Positions 19,575 through 29,966 of a stretch of 64,000 nucleotides of DNA are shown here, piece after piece (position 1 is the first letter of the stretch; every line of letters starts with the position of its first letter). The DNA is taken from NCBI GenBank assembly GCA_016709845.1, contig JADJMA010000035.1, positions 1-64,000 of the forward strand. Reading direction: 5' to 3'. The position numbers were made by a program, and so were the translations under genes. The notes under the pieces are model-generated. The model was given only the letters and a program-made list of their open reading frames with translations, searched no databases and was not told the DNA's origin. Source of the DNA: Flammeovirgaceae bacterium (GTDB taxonomy: Bacteria; Bacteroidota; Bacteroidia; Cytophagales; Cyclobacteriaceae).

Positions 19575-20733
19575 TAGTTAATTAGTTCTTTTGCTTTTAT
19601 TCTCGTTTCCTTATCTGTACTCACGTAATCCTCATAAGCGGGACTAGCGATATAATTCATTTTAGCCAAGCATTGTTCCACCACATCCGACATTTGTAGA
19701 AAACCCAGCCTATTGTTCAAAAATTCCTCTACAGCCACTTCATTGGCAGCATTTAGCACGCAAGGCATATTTCCGCCCCTACCTAATGCTTCGAACGCGA
19801 GCGCAAGATTACGAAAAGTTTCTGTATCTGGCTCCTCAAAAGTGAGTGCGGGGTAGTTGGCAAAATCAAATCGTGGAAAATCGCTCTTTAGACGCTCCGG
19901 GTAGGTCATTGCAAACTGAATGGGTAAACGCATATCGGGTAATCCAAGTTGTGCTTTTATGGAACCATCTTCAAATTGAACCATCGAGTGGATAATCGAC
20001 TGCGGATGTACCACTACTTCCACCTGACTGGCCATCAAACCAAAAAGCCATTTTGCTTCAATAACTTCCAGCCCTTTGTTCATTAAGGAGGCGGAGTCTA
20101 TCGTGACCTTTGCGCCCATTGTCCAATTAGGATGCTTGAGCGCCTCAACTTTGGTCACCTTCGCAAGGTCACTTTTTTTCATTCCCCGAAAGGGACCCCC
20201 TGACGCTGTGAGAACAATTTTTCAATTTTATTATGAAACTCACCAACAAGGCATTGAAAAATAGCCGAGTGTTCTGAATCAATCGGATAAATATTGACGC
20301 CCTTTTCTTTTGCCAATCGAGTAATCAGTTCACCACCCACCACAAGCGTTTCTTTATTGGCAAGCGCAATATTTTTTCCAGCCTGAATAGCACGTAGGGT
20401 TGGCTTCAATCCTGAATAGCCTACCAAAGCAGTCAACACTAAATCAATTGTATCCATCTCAACGATAGAAGCAAGTGCATTCTCTCCCGCAAAAACCTTT
20501 ATACCCAAAGGCACTAATTCTTCCTTTACCTGCTGATAAAATTTTTCATTGCCAATAACCACCGCATTTGGTTTATGCTGTTTGGCTTGTTCAATAAGTA
20601 AAGCCGCGTTATTTTGTGCGGTGAGCACCTCCACTTCAAAAACATCTGAGTGCTGTGAAATAACATCGAGGGCTTGTGTGCCGATGGAACCGGTAGATCC
20701 GAGGATAGCGATTCGTTTTTTATTTTGATCCAA
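19574..20733 (-). CDS. dxr: 1-deoxy-D-xylulose-5-phosphate reductoisomerase, one frameshift
   Basis: Dxr converts 1-deoxy-D-xylulose 5-phosphate to MEP in isoprenoid synthesis. The N-terminal piece 20733-20179 has the NADPH-binding motif ILGSTGSIGTQALDVI and ALVGYSGLKPTLRAIQAGKNIALANKETLV; the second piece 20182-19574 continues WTMGAKVTIDSASLMNKGLEVIEAKWLF. They are joined by restoring one base in the homopolymer at 20218-20222, which recreates KIEKIVLTASGGPFRGMKKSD and gives 386 residues, normal for the family. The visible start is a TTG at 20733; a further missing base upstream could hide an ATG. Because this pathway is normally essential, I regard the break as sequencing error. Confidence 0.9.
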
Positions 20734-20871
20734 AGAGAGGTTTTTTTATTAATGTTTGGCTTGCTAATCAATTAATGAAACGCAAAAGTGGTAAATTGAT
20801 AGTACATTTTAAACTTGCCACTTAACACGCCATTTACTAACTATTGTTCAAGGTAGGATATCGTTTGGGTA

Positions 20872-21981
20872 TTATACTCTAAGAAATACTTTCTCCTGAT
20901 AAAGGAAATACAGAAATGCCCACTTCACGAGTAAATAGCAAACAGCAAACACCACGATATTAAACGGATCGCCTACCCATTGAATCAGCCAGTGAAAAAT
21001 AGAGTCAGTAGTATAATCCCAGTTGATAAACACACCCGACATATAAATCAATATGGAGTTCATGCCAATGACCGAAAAGAAAAATGCCCATTTTTTATAA
21101 CCCCGTACATCAATAATATAATAAAACAAAGCCAATAAGATAAGGCTTAAGCCTCCTACTTGAAGAACAAATGAACTGGACCAGAGATTTTTATTGATTG
21201 GAAAAACCAGATTCCAAATCTGAGCAAGTACAAGCGATACAACTCCCATAATGAATAAATGAAGTGCCTTGCGTTGCATAGTCATCGGACTGTTCTTTAG
21301 CAAATTGCCCGCATAGATTCCTAATAGTCCTGTTCCAATTGCTGGTATGGTTGAGATTAGCCCTTCAGGATCGTGGATATGCATATAAAGTTTACCCGGA
21401 AGAATAAGCCGGTCGAGATAGGAAGCAAAATTTCCTTCCATCGTAAAATCTCCAGACGGAAACCCTGGTGCCGAATTAAATAGCAGCAGGAACCAGTATC
21501 CCATCAGGAGCGAACAAAACCAAATAATTTGTCCTCGTTGCGTGGTATATAGATAGATAATATTGGCAAACATGTAGGCCAACCCGATGCGACCCAACAC
21601 ACTACCAAAACGTATTTCAGCAATTGGACGAAGTTCGAGACCATTGTTATAGATGATCCCTAACAAAACCAAAATAATACCGCGCTTAATTACACGAAAC
21701 AATAATTGATTTCTGGATTTGCCATTGTCCAACTCTTTGCCAACAGAATAGGGAGTTGCTACACCCGCCATAAAAAGAAACAATGGAAAAATCAAATCAT
21801 AAAAATGAAAGCCATGCCAGGCCGGATGGGTGAGTTGTATTGCAAAAGCTTCCATGAAGGAAGAGCCGGTGACTTTAGCAATATTATGAACGATCTCTTC
21901 TGCCCCCATGATCCAGAACATATCGAACCCGCGCAGTGCGTCAAGCGAATATAATCTTTGAGAGGGTAAAATGGGTGCCAT
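20872..21981 (-). CDS. NagX-like membrane protein (DUF5009, acyltransferase-type)
   Basis: The 369-residue polytopic protein starts SQRLYSLDALRGFDMFWIMG, the DALRGFDM motif of the heparan-alpha-glucosaminide N-acetyltransferase-like family. It has about ten hydrophobic segments and the conserved block HPAWHGFHFYDLIFPLFLFMAG. Members are thought to transfer acyl groups to sugars or act in sugar uptake; in several bacteria they sit with sugar catabolism genes. It begins 12 bases after the stop of the HEAT-DUF1080 gene, so it is probably the third gene of that operon. Confidence 0.85.
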   Translation of the reverse strand: MAPILPSQRLYSLDALRGFDMFWIMGAEEIVHNIAKVTGSSFMEAFAIQLTHPAWHGFHFYDLIFPLFLFMAGVATPYSVGKELDNGKSRNQLLFRVIKRGIILVLLGIIYNNGLELRPIAEIRFGSVLGRIGLAYMFANIIYLYTTQRGQIIWFCSLLMGYWFLLLFNSAPGFPSGDFTMEGNFASYLDRLILPGKLYMHIHDPEGLISTIPAIGTGLLGIYAGNLLKNSPMTMQRKALHLFIMGVVSLVLAQIWNLVFPINKNLWSSSFVLQVGGLSLILLALFYYIIDVRGYKKWAFFFSVIGMNSILIYMSGVFINWDYTTDSIFHWLIQWVGDPFNIVVFAVCYLLVKWAFLYFLYQEKVFLRV

Positions 21982-21993
21982 AACTTGCTTTCG

Positions 21994-24900
21994 TTATTTT
22001 GATAAATCCTTAATGCGAATGCTTCTGAACTTAACTATCGACCCATGTCCTAAAAATCCAATGTGGCCTGAGTTGCGATTCAATCCTGGATGATCTTTAT
22101 GATCGAGAGTTCCATTTTTGGAAGCCTTCTTCATGTCTCCTTCCAGGATGATCGTCCCGTTCAATGTTACTTTGATATAATTACCTTTCACATACACTTC
22201 TTCTTGATTCCATTCACCGGTTGGTTTTAGAAAACCTCGTTTAGCAGGTATCACACCATATACAGATCCATGATATTGATAAACTTCCAACTTGGCATAG
22301 ACCGGAGCCTCATTATCTAATATTTGAATTTCCTTTCCCACATAAGCGGCATCTCCTTCCAAGGGCGCGTGAATACCCAACCCATTGTTGGCCCCTTCAG
22401 TAAGTTGAAATTCAAATCGGAAGATAAAGTCGGAGTATTCCTTCGCTGTAAATAAGTTGCCATGGCCCTCTTTGGTCGGGTAAATAGCAATCGTGTTATC
22501 CTCAACCACATAATCAATCTTATTACCAACCCAGTTATTTAAATCCTTACCATTGAACAATAAGTCAAAGCCTTGTTCCTTTTCCTCTTTCGAAAGTTCA
22601 TAGGGCTTCGTACCCAATTCCTTTACATAAATATTTCTGAATGCCAGATCAGTTCCATGGGCCTGCAGTTCAATCGCTTCTTCTATAAAGATAGGAAGAT
22701 TTCTATCCCAGTAATTTTCCAAGACCACATTATCTACTACCAATACGCCATTTAAATACACCGTAACGCGGTCGCCAATCATTTTAATGTAGAAGGTATT
22801 CCATTCTCCTACTGGGTTATCCGTCAATACTAACGGAGTACTTCTCCCTTTCTGGTTATTGTACAGTCCTCCAGATCCTACTTGCGCACCAACATCCGTG
22901 CGGGCAATATCCCAGATTTGAACTTGTGGCGTGCCCCGTAAATAAATTCCACTATCTCCATTTTTAGAAATTTTCCAATCCACAATCATTTCAAAATCCC
23001 CGTAAGGACGTGTAGTACAAAGGTTGGCTCCATCGCCTTGAAAAACGATCATACCATCTTTCACACTCCAGTTGTCTTTCACTTTTGCATTAGCCTCTGC
23101 CTGCTTCTTTGCCAATATCTCTTTAGTCATCTTAGCGCGTGCTATGGGATTTTCCACCAAGCCTTGCCAACCGCTAAGATCTTTTCCATTAAAGATCGAT
23201 TCGTAACCTTTGGTGTATGGAAGATTTTGGAGATAGGTAAGAATATCAATTCGTTCATATTGGCTATCCTCTCCGGTTAGCTTATCAAGAATACCCTCAA
23301 GAATTTTACGCACCTCTATGCCTGTGAGGCCCGGTTTTGCATCGGAAGTTGGCAAAGCAATTTGCATGGCTGCACGACTGGCTGCACTACTCAATTCCGC
23401 ATCATCCAGATAGTTTGAAACGAACATAAGCGACAAAAATGTTCTTACGTTTCCTGCTGCTCGTAGTACTGCAATTTTTTCATTCTTATCTGAAGCCAGA
23501 GGCATGATTTCACGCAGCATCAAAAGCTTTTGATCATCCGGCCAGGAAGATTTTCCTGTTTGTGAAATAAAGGCATAGAGTGCTTGTTCATGATATTTTT
23601 TCAAGCTCTCAGTCTTCCTGATTGCCAGTAAGGTTCTGACCGCCTCCTGATTTTGCCAATTCTTCAATGCCTCAAAAGCTACTCCCTTTTCGTTCTCGTT
23701 GCCTTGATAAAAAGAGGTGACTACTTTTTCCAGCGCACCTGAATCATTTATATAAGGTAATACAGGTAGTAATTTTACTTTTTGATTGGCATAAGCTTCG
23801 TTGATTAATCCGGCTGTGTTTTTATCGATAGCTGAAATAATGGCCGACTGAATTGCCTTTAATTCATTATTATCTTCTGTACTGCCAAGCATCGCTAAAA
23901 GAGCATTTATGTTACTCCCTGAAGAAACATTTGGCAACGCATGGAACGCTGCCTCCTTAACCAAGGCTTCATTGGATGCCGTTTGTTTTGCAACCGCATC
24001 AAAATAATTTACCGCACGTCTTGAAGCAAGAATTTCTAATAACGCAATTCTATTTTTTGATTGAGCAGATTCTATTTTTTGTGCTACCAATCCATCCGTT
24101 TCCTTATCGGCCACCTGAAGCAATGCCGATTGGGCTAAGGCTAATTCATCAGCATCGGTTGATCTCAACAGATAATCTAGTAAGGCAGGTGTGTACTTTT
24201 TATTTCTATAGGATGCGATCTCTGAAGCTGCGGTAATTCTTACCGGTTTATTCTTTGAAGAAAGAGCCGGCAACAACATGGCTTCAACAAAGCCCTCATT
24301 GTGGTTCGCTTTAGCCAACATCCTGAAAATATCTGCCTGATCCTCTCCTGTTACTTTTTTATATTCCTTCGGCCATAGCTTCATAGCCTGTGCAGAGCCC
24401 GCTGACGGTGCTGCAATTTTTAACACTTCCTTTTTATACTCATCGTCAAAACGGCTGCGTTCTTTTATTAAGGTTACCAAAGTTGCATCCGGATCAACTT
24501 GCTCAAGTGCCTTTAGTGCTGCTAATCTAAAATGTTGTTGTGAGGCATCCAACGTATTATCAAGTATAGCCTTACTGATTTCTTTGACTAGCGTGATGTT
24601 ACCCTGGGTAGTCATCTGGTACAAATATTCAACCAAGGCAGTAGTTGCTTCCGTTGGATCATTCTTGAAATCAACATTTTTGCTTCTTGTAATAGCACCT
24701 GGTAAGAACTCGCGTCAGCCAGCAAGGCCACTGTCCACAAGGCTTGTTTCTTTAGTAGAACGTTATTGTTTGATGTGAACGTGGTAATTGATGCCAGTGC
24801 GGGAAGGTATTTTAATTCGCCAATTGCCTTAATCAAGCGTACTTGCGCAGGCACAGATTGATTTGGCAAGGCATCCATGATTACTTTTTTTGCATCTTCA

Positions 24901-25374
24901 GTGCGTATTGCTACCAGCGTTGAGATAGCAGGATCATAAGAATCTTTATCGCCAATATAATTTTGAGAACCGCTACTGATTCATTTGACCCAACCAATTT
25001 CAGGTTATCCATGAAATAGGCTTTTACTTCAGCGTTGGTACTTTTTTCAAAGCAGCCAGATAAGCGTGTTCAATTTTTGCTTTATCTTCTTTGGTTATGG
25101 AATAATGCGTTAACAAGGATACCGCATATCGAAAAGGTATCCCTGCTTTTACTCCATTGGGTTGCACGCCATCCGTTACTAATTGTAAACCTTCATCTCC
25201 GAGGCCGATGACCTCCTTAAAAATTCGGGTAGCTTGCTGATTATCCGTGGCGGGCAACAGGGCCAACACATCGGCTACTTTCGTCTTAACTAATCGTTGA
25301 TCTTGCGCTGAAAGTAACAGCGGAACAAAAATTAACAGCAGAAAAAATAGCGGGGTGATTTTATATAGTCTCAT
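21994..25374 (-). CDS. HEAT-repeat protein with two DUF1080 domains, three frameshifts
   Basis: Pieces 25374-25024, 24878-24612 and 24636-21994, plus a short stretch between the first two, form one exported protein of about 1126 residues. A signal peptide ends LLLSAQ. Roughly residues 30-640 are alpha-helical HEAT-like repeats (KALEQVDPDATLVTLIKER, VKEAAFHALPNVSSGSN). Two DUF1080/3-keto-disaccharide hydrolase domains follow: the first opens YESIFNGKDLSGWQGL and contains GDFEMIVDWKISKNGDSGIYLRG; the second opens FDLLFNGKDLNNWVGN and contains SDFIFRFEFQLTEGANNGLGI. DUF1080 proteins of Bacteroidota cleave 3-keto-glycosides. Indels are near 25035, 24960 and 24640; the open frame is restored across each. 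The upstream neighbour is an oxidoreductase. Confidence 0.83.
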
Positions 25375-25398
25375 TTCTTTGTAGTCTAAAAGTGGTGA

Positions 25399-26685
25399 TT
25401 AGATTTTCCAAGGGCCTCTCATCGGTTGATTGATCAGTCTATTAGCAGCCTCATCGTTGATGAACTCTTGCTTAACCGGATCAAAATCCAATGATCTTCC
25501 TAATTGAAGGGCTATCTTACCCATGTTTACGATGGTTGCCGATCGGAAGCCATTCAATTCATTGAGGCCAAACTTCTTTCGGCTTCTGACAGAATCTGAA
25601 AATACCGTCATCTGTGGTTCGGGATCAGGCAGCGTATCGATAACTTTTAAAATATTTGGAATATCTGATTTAAAGCTGCGGTAAATTTTTCCATTGGGCC
25701 CTTCAATGTATGGCACGTTTGCATCTTTGTTCTCGCCATCTAAAATAATCTTACACCCATCCGCATAGGTAAATTCAATCCGCCTCCAGGTACCTACGGC
25801 ATCATCATGTTGTTGCGGACAATCAACATCTACGCGTATTGGACTTGTATTATCTTTTCCTAAAAAATATTGAACGGGGTCTATATAATGTTGTCCCATA
25901 TCACCGAGACCTCCACCATCGTAATCCCAATAACCCCGGAATGTACTATGCACCCGGTGAGGGTTGTATGGCTTATACTGAGCCGGACCGAGCCACATAT
26001 CATAATCCAATTCAGAGGGTACGGGCATAGGTTCAAGATTTGTTTTTCCTACCCAATAAAACTTCCAGTTAAAACCAGTCACTCCGCTGATTGTCACTTT
26101 TAGTGGCCAGCCTAACATTCCACTATCAACGACTTTTTTCAAAGGCTTAACCGTTGTTCCCATTCCATAGAAATTATCTTTAAACCTAAACCAGGTATTG
26201 AGCCTGAACATGCGACCATATTGTTCCATAGCCTCAATCACTCGCTTGCCTTCACCTATCGTTTTGGTCATAGGCTTTTCGCACCACACGTCTTTGCCTG
26301 CCTGAGCTGCCATTACCGACATAATGCCATGCCAATGCGGAGGTGTGGCAATGTGAACCACATCAATATCCGGTTGTGTTAGCAATTCTCTGAAATCGGA
26401 ATACCCGCGCACATTTCCACCTGCCAATGCAATCCCATCTTTCAGGTGATTTTTATCAACGTCACACATGGCCACCACTTTAGTGCCTTCATAGGCAATG
26501 TGCCCACGCCCCATGCCACCTACACCAATAATGCCTTTAGTAAGCATATCGCTGGGTGCCATAAACCCTGGGCCGCCTAATACATGGCGAGGTACAATAG
26601 CAAAAGCACTAATAACAAGAGCCGATTTCTTTATGAATTCTCTGCGTGATGGATGCGTAGAACTGATGTTTTTTTCTTTTTTCAT
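25399..26685 (-). CDS. Gfo/Idh/MocA-family oxidoreductase, exported
   Basis: The 428-residue protein begins with SRREFIKKSALVISAFAIVP, a twin-arginine-like export signal. The Rossmann fold follows (GVGGMGRGHIAYEGTKVVAMCDVD), then the family motif VWCEKPMTKTIGEGKRVIEAM with the catalytic-type EKP. The C-terminal domain has GYWDYDGGGLGDMGQHYIDPVQYFLG. Exported Gfo/Idh/MocA proteins oxidise sugars, commonly at C3, with a tightly bound nicotinamide cofactor. It ends 24 bases before the HEAT-DUF1080 gene, fitting a sequence in which it would make 3-keto sugars that DUF1080 then cleaves. The substrate is not known. Confidence 0.9.
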   Translation of the reverse strand: MKKEKNISSTHPSRREFIKKSALVISAFAIVPRHVLGGPGFMAPSDMLTKGIIGVGGMGRGHIAYEGTKVVAMCDVDKNHLKDGIALAGGNVRGYSDFRELLTQPDIDVVHIATPPHWHGIMSVMAAQAGKDVWCEKPMTKTIGEGKRVIEAMEQYGRMFRLNTWFRFKDNFYGMGTTVKPLKKVVDSGMLGWPLKVTISGVTGFNWKFYWVGKTNLEPMPVPSELDYDMWLGPAQYKPYNPHRVHSTFRGYWDYDGGGLGDMGQHYIDPVQYFLGKDNTSPIRVDVDCPQQHDDAVGTWRRIEFTYADGCKIILDGENKDANVPYIEGPNGKIYRSFKSDIPNILKVIDTLPDPEPQMTVFSDSVRSRKKFGLNELNGFRSATIVNMGKIALQLGRSLDFDPVKQEFINDEAANRLINQPMRGPWKI

Positions 26686-26785
26686 TCGATTGGAGATTAT
26701 GAATGGCTATGGAAATGATTTAGGAAGAAAGAGTTGTCTATAATTCTGATAGAAAAATACGAACCCAATGTACTTCTTTAAGGTC

Positions 26786-26813
26786 AAAAAAAAACCGGAG
26801 TTAGACGTCCGGT
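26786..26813 (-). terminator. Intrinsic terminator after the GH3 gene
   Basis: ACCGGA (26794-26799) and TCCGGT (26808-26813) form a 6-base stem with an 8-base loop. In the minus direction it is followed directly by an eight-base T-tract (complement of 26786-26793). It lies 11 bases after the GH3 stop codon. Confidence 0.8.
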
Positions 26814-26824
26814 AATTTTATTTT

Positions 26825-28321
26825 TCAAGATTTGAGCTTTATCAACTCATCAGCCAGTTTTCTGTCGTTGCTCAACCGAGGCACTTTATTCTGTCCACCC
26901 AACTTGCCTTGCGATTTCATGTATTCGATAAAACTATTTTTTTGCAACGAAACGATCTTAAGTGTACGCAAAATATTTCCCGTGATCAAATCATCATAAT
27001 AAACATTGAGCGACCGAAGTTGATTATCTAACTCTATTGAAAATGCCTGAATATCCTGTGGCGCATTGGCAAATTCAATCAACCATTCATGATGCGGCAT
27101 ACCTTCGGCAGGAGCCACATTGGGTGCTACGGTAAATTCAACCAACTCCACTTCGGGAAATTTCTCCGTAGTAAACTTCATCGCTTTCTCTACCTCTTCA
27201 CCAATCACATGTTCGCCAAACGCTGATATAAAATGCTTGATCCGGCCGCTCACGATAACACGATAAGGATTTTTGGATACGAATTTTATTGTATCACCAA
27301 TCGAGTAGCCCCATAACCCTGCATTACTGTTAATAATCACCGCATAGTTTTTTCCTAGCTCTACTTCTTCAATAGAAAGTCGGGTAGGTTTTTCATTGAA
27401 GTATTCCTCTGCCGGAACAAACTCAAAGAAAATTCCTGAGTTCAAAAGAAGCAACAACCCTTCTAGATGTTGCGAATCCTGATAGGCAATAAAACCCTCC
27501 GAGGCCGGGTAGGTTTCTATAGAATCAACAGGCCTACCAATCGTTTCAAAAAGTTTTGCCCGATAGGGCTCAAAGTTTACACCACCATACACAAACATAT
27601 TAAAGTTGGGAAATATGTCTTTTACCTTTTTACCGGTGCGCGCAACAATTCTGTCAAAATACATTTGTGCCCAAGGGGGTATGCCCGAAATCAACGTCAT
27701 ATTTTCCTTAAGTGTTTCGTCTATAATTTTATCAAGCTTAGTTTCCCAATCGTCTATGCAATTGGTGGCATAACTTGGTTTTTGATTGGTGCGCAAATAG
27801 CCCGGCACGTGATGATTAACTATTCCCGAAAGGCGACCGGTATTTATTCCTGCTTTCAAATCCAACTCCGGGCTACCAGAAAGAAAGATTAACCCGCCAT
27901 CTAAAAAATTTGCCTTACCCGTTTCATGCACATAGCTGAGCAACGCATTACGCGCACTGTTAATATGGTTGGGAACCGATTCTTTTGTAATAGGAATATA
28001 CTTGGTGCCTGATGTAGTACCCGATGTTTTTGCAAAATAAGCCGGCTTCCCTTTCCAAAGCACATCCGATTCTCCATGAATAACTTTTTCTAGATAAGGC
28101 TTAAGCTCTTCGTAGGCGCGAATAGGTACTTGTTTAATAAAATCTGCATGGTTCTTTATTGATTCAAACCCATGATCCTTTCCAAAAATAGTATGCTGTG
28201 CGGAACGAATTATATCGGTAAAAACTTTATTCTGCGACAACACAGGTTTTGATGACCATTCTTTGGTTTGAGCGGCTATGTAAGCGGCAAAAGGTCTGGC
28301 TAGTACTGCGCGTATCCCCAT
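26825..28321 (-). CDS. GH3-family acyl-acid amido synthetase-like protein
   Basis: The 498-residue protein matches the adenylate-forming GH3 family best known in plants for conjugating amino acids to acyl acids. Three nucleotide-binding motifs are visible: AKTSGTTSGTKYIPIT, the region ESIETYPASEGFIAYQ, and YSIGDTIKFVSKNPYRVIVSGR. A C-terminal domain continues to the end (FGEHVIGEEVEKAMKF). Bacteroidota homologues are widespread but their substrates are unknown. It is a single-gene unit with its own terminator and is divergent from htrA. Confidence 0.9.
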   Translation of the reverse strand: MGIRAVLARPFAAYIAAQTKEWSSKPVLSQNKVFTDIIRSAQHTIFGKDHGFESIKNHADFIKQVPIRAYEELKPYLEKVIHGESDVLWKGKPAYFAKTSGTTSGTKYIPITKESVPNHINSARNALLSYVHETGKANFLDGGLIFLSGSPELDLKAGINTGRLSGIVNHHVPGYLRTNQKPSYATNCIDDWETKLDKIIDETLKENMTLISGIPPWAQMYFDRIVARTGKKVKDIFPNFNMFVYGGVNFEPYRAKLFETIGRPVDSIETYPASEGFIAYQDSQHLEGLLLLLNSGIFFEFVPAEEYFNEKPTRLSIEEVELGKNYAVIINSNAGLWGYSIGDTIKFVSKNPYRVIVSGRIKHFISAFGEHVIGEEVEKAMKFTTEKFPEVELVEFTVAPNVAPAEGMPHHEWLIEFANAPQDIQAFSIELDNQLRSLNVYYDDLITGNILRTLKIVSLQKNSFIEYMKSQGKLGGQNKVPRLSNDRKLADELIKLKS

Positions 28322-28510
28322 AGTGCAAAAGTAAGTGCTTAAAGGTTTTCAACCTTATTTAGGTTGCAAATTAAGTTCAAAACCTTATGCGATCAATCTG
28401 ACAAAGCTTCCGGTTTTTATTTTTGGGTTAATTTTTGCCAACTATCAAAATCTTCCTTTGTCAGGAAACTTAAAAAGCCATTGATCGTTCGAATAGTAAA
28501 CATTGATATC

Positions 28511-29944
28511 ATGAATACTTTGAAAATTATTGTAGTGGGATTCCTTTCGGGATTGGCCGGTGCCTATAGTTTCTATTCCTATCAACAAGAAAAAGCAGGC
28601 CGCCAACCGGAAGAGAATCGATTTCAGGTTACCGACTATAAACCCACCGAAGTTTACCGACCCAACCTTATTAAATCCAGTGATCCGGTAACCCCTACAG
28701 AAAGCGTTGATTTCAGTGAGGCTGCCATAAAAGCAACGCCCAGTGTTGTTTATATAAACAGTATCTCCCAAAGCGGTCAAGCCTATTCGCCCTGGGATCT
28801 TTTATTTGGTGGCGGTGGCCCACAAACTCAGGTGAGCAGTGGCTCGGGTGTAATTTTCTCTTCGGACGGATACATTGTTACCAACAATCACGTTATTGAA
28901 TCAGCCGAAAAAATTCAGGTGCTGTATAATAAAAAGTCTTATGAGGCCGAGTTAGTGGGCACCGATCCATCCACCGATCTGGCCGTATTAAAAATTAAAG
29001 AAACCGATCTTCCGGCTATCACACTGGGTAGTTCTCGAAACCTTCAGGTAGGTGAATGGGTAGTTGCGGTAGGTAATCCCTTCTCGCTTTCTTCCACCGT
29101 TACGGTTGGGGTTGTAAGTGCCAAGGGCAGAAAGATTAACATTGTGGATGATCGTTTTCCAATTGAATCTTTTATCCAGACTGATACCGCGATCAACCCT
29201 GGTAATAGTGGTGGAGCCCTTGTCAATAAAAAAGGAGAATTGGTTGGAATAAACACGGCCATTCTCTCGCGCACCGGTTCCTATACGGGTTATGCCTTTG
29301 CCGTTCCTGTTGATATTGTAGCGAAAGCTGTGGCTGACCTGATAAAATACGGCACTCCTCAAAAAGCAATTTTTGGAGGGAATGTAATAGAGTACGATTA
29401 TCTGAATGCTAAGAAATATGGCCTTAATGAAAACGTAAAAGAATTTAAAGGAGTTTTGGTGGGTAAAGTAGACCGTACTGGAGCCGCAGCCACTGCAGGA
29501 TTGCAGGAAGGTGATATTATCACCAAAATAAATGGAATTGAAATTAACAGCGAAAGTACCTTTGAAGAGGAATTGAGTTTCCGCTACCCGGGCGATAAGA
29601 TTACCGTGGACTATTTACGCAACAATAAAGCAGGAAGTGCTTCACTAACTTTGTTGAATAAAAAAGGAGACACCAGTTTAGTACGTAGAAAAATTTACAG
29701 TGACGAAAGACTAGGCGCTAATCTGGAAGCGGATGATTATGGAGTTAAGATTTCCAAAATTCAGGATGGCCTCTTTAAAAGAATTGGGTTGCCTGAAAAT
29801 TATACGATCATTCAGATTAATCGCAAGCAAGTAAAAGAGCCACAAGATGTAATTGATTTCTTTAACACGTATAAAGGGCGCGTATACCTTTATGGAATCA
29901 ATGGTGCCAAGCAACAGATCCCGCTTTCGTTTTACTTGCAATAA
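28511..29944 (+). CDS. HtrA/DegQ-type periplasmic serine protease
   Basis: The open frame extends upstream to 28364, but the ATG at 28511 starts a clean membrane-anchor or signal segment (NTLKIIVVGFLSGLAGAYSF), giving 477 residues. The trypsin-like triad is visible as His in IVTNNHVIESAEK, Asp in GTDPSTDLAVLKI and Ser in INPGNSGGALVN. Two PDZ-type domains follow, the first around EFKGVLVGKVDRTGAAATAGLQEGDII and the second around DYGVKISKIQDGLFKRIGL. Such proteases act in envelope protein quality control. It is divergent from the GH3 gene and convergent with dnaA, with only 22 bases between the htrA and dnaA stops. Confidence 0.94.
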   Translation: MNTLKIIVVGFLSGLAGAYSFYSYQQEKAGRQPEENRFQVTDYKPTEVYRPNLIKSSDPVTPTESVDFSEAAIKATPSVVYINSISQSGQAYSPWDLLFGGGGPQTQVSSGSGVIFSSDGYIVTNNHVIESAEKIQVLYNKKSYEAELVGTDPSTDLAVLKIKETDLPAITLGSSRNLQVGEWVVAVGNPFSLSSTVTVGVVSAKGRKINIVDDRFPIESFIQTDTAINPGNSGGALVNKKGELVGINTAILSRTGSYTGYAFAVPVDIVAKAVADLIKYGTPQKAIFGGNVIEYDYLNAKKYGLNENVKEFKGVLVGKVDRTGAAATAGLQEGDIITKINGIEINSESTFEEELSFRYPGDKITVDYLRNNKAGSASLTLLNKKGDTSLVRRKIYSDERLGANLEADDYGVKISKIQDGLFKRIGLPENYTIIQINRKQVKEPQDVIDFFNTYKGRVYLYGINGAKQQIPLSFYLQ

Positions 29945-29966
29945 ATAGATTTGAAATAGAAGCTAA

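Noticed and set aside
20100..20300. Programmed ribosomal frameshift in dxr
   Set aside because: The break is one base in a homopolymer, and similar breaks are scattered through unrelated genes; no slippery heptamer with a downstream structure is seen.
28364..28510. Upstream start for the HtrA gene
   Set aside because: The segment before 28511 is not hydrophobic in the right place, and the ATG at 28511 begins the membrane segment.
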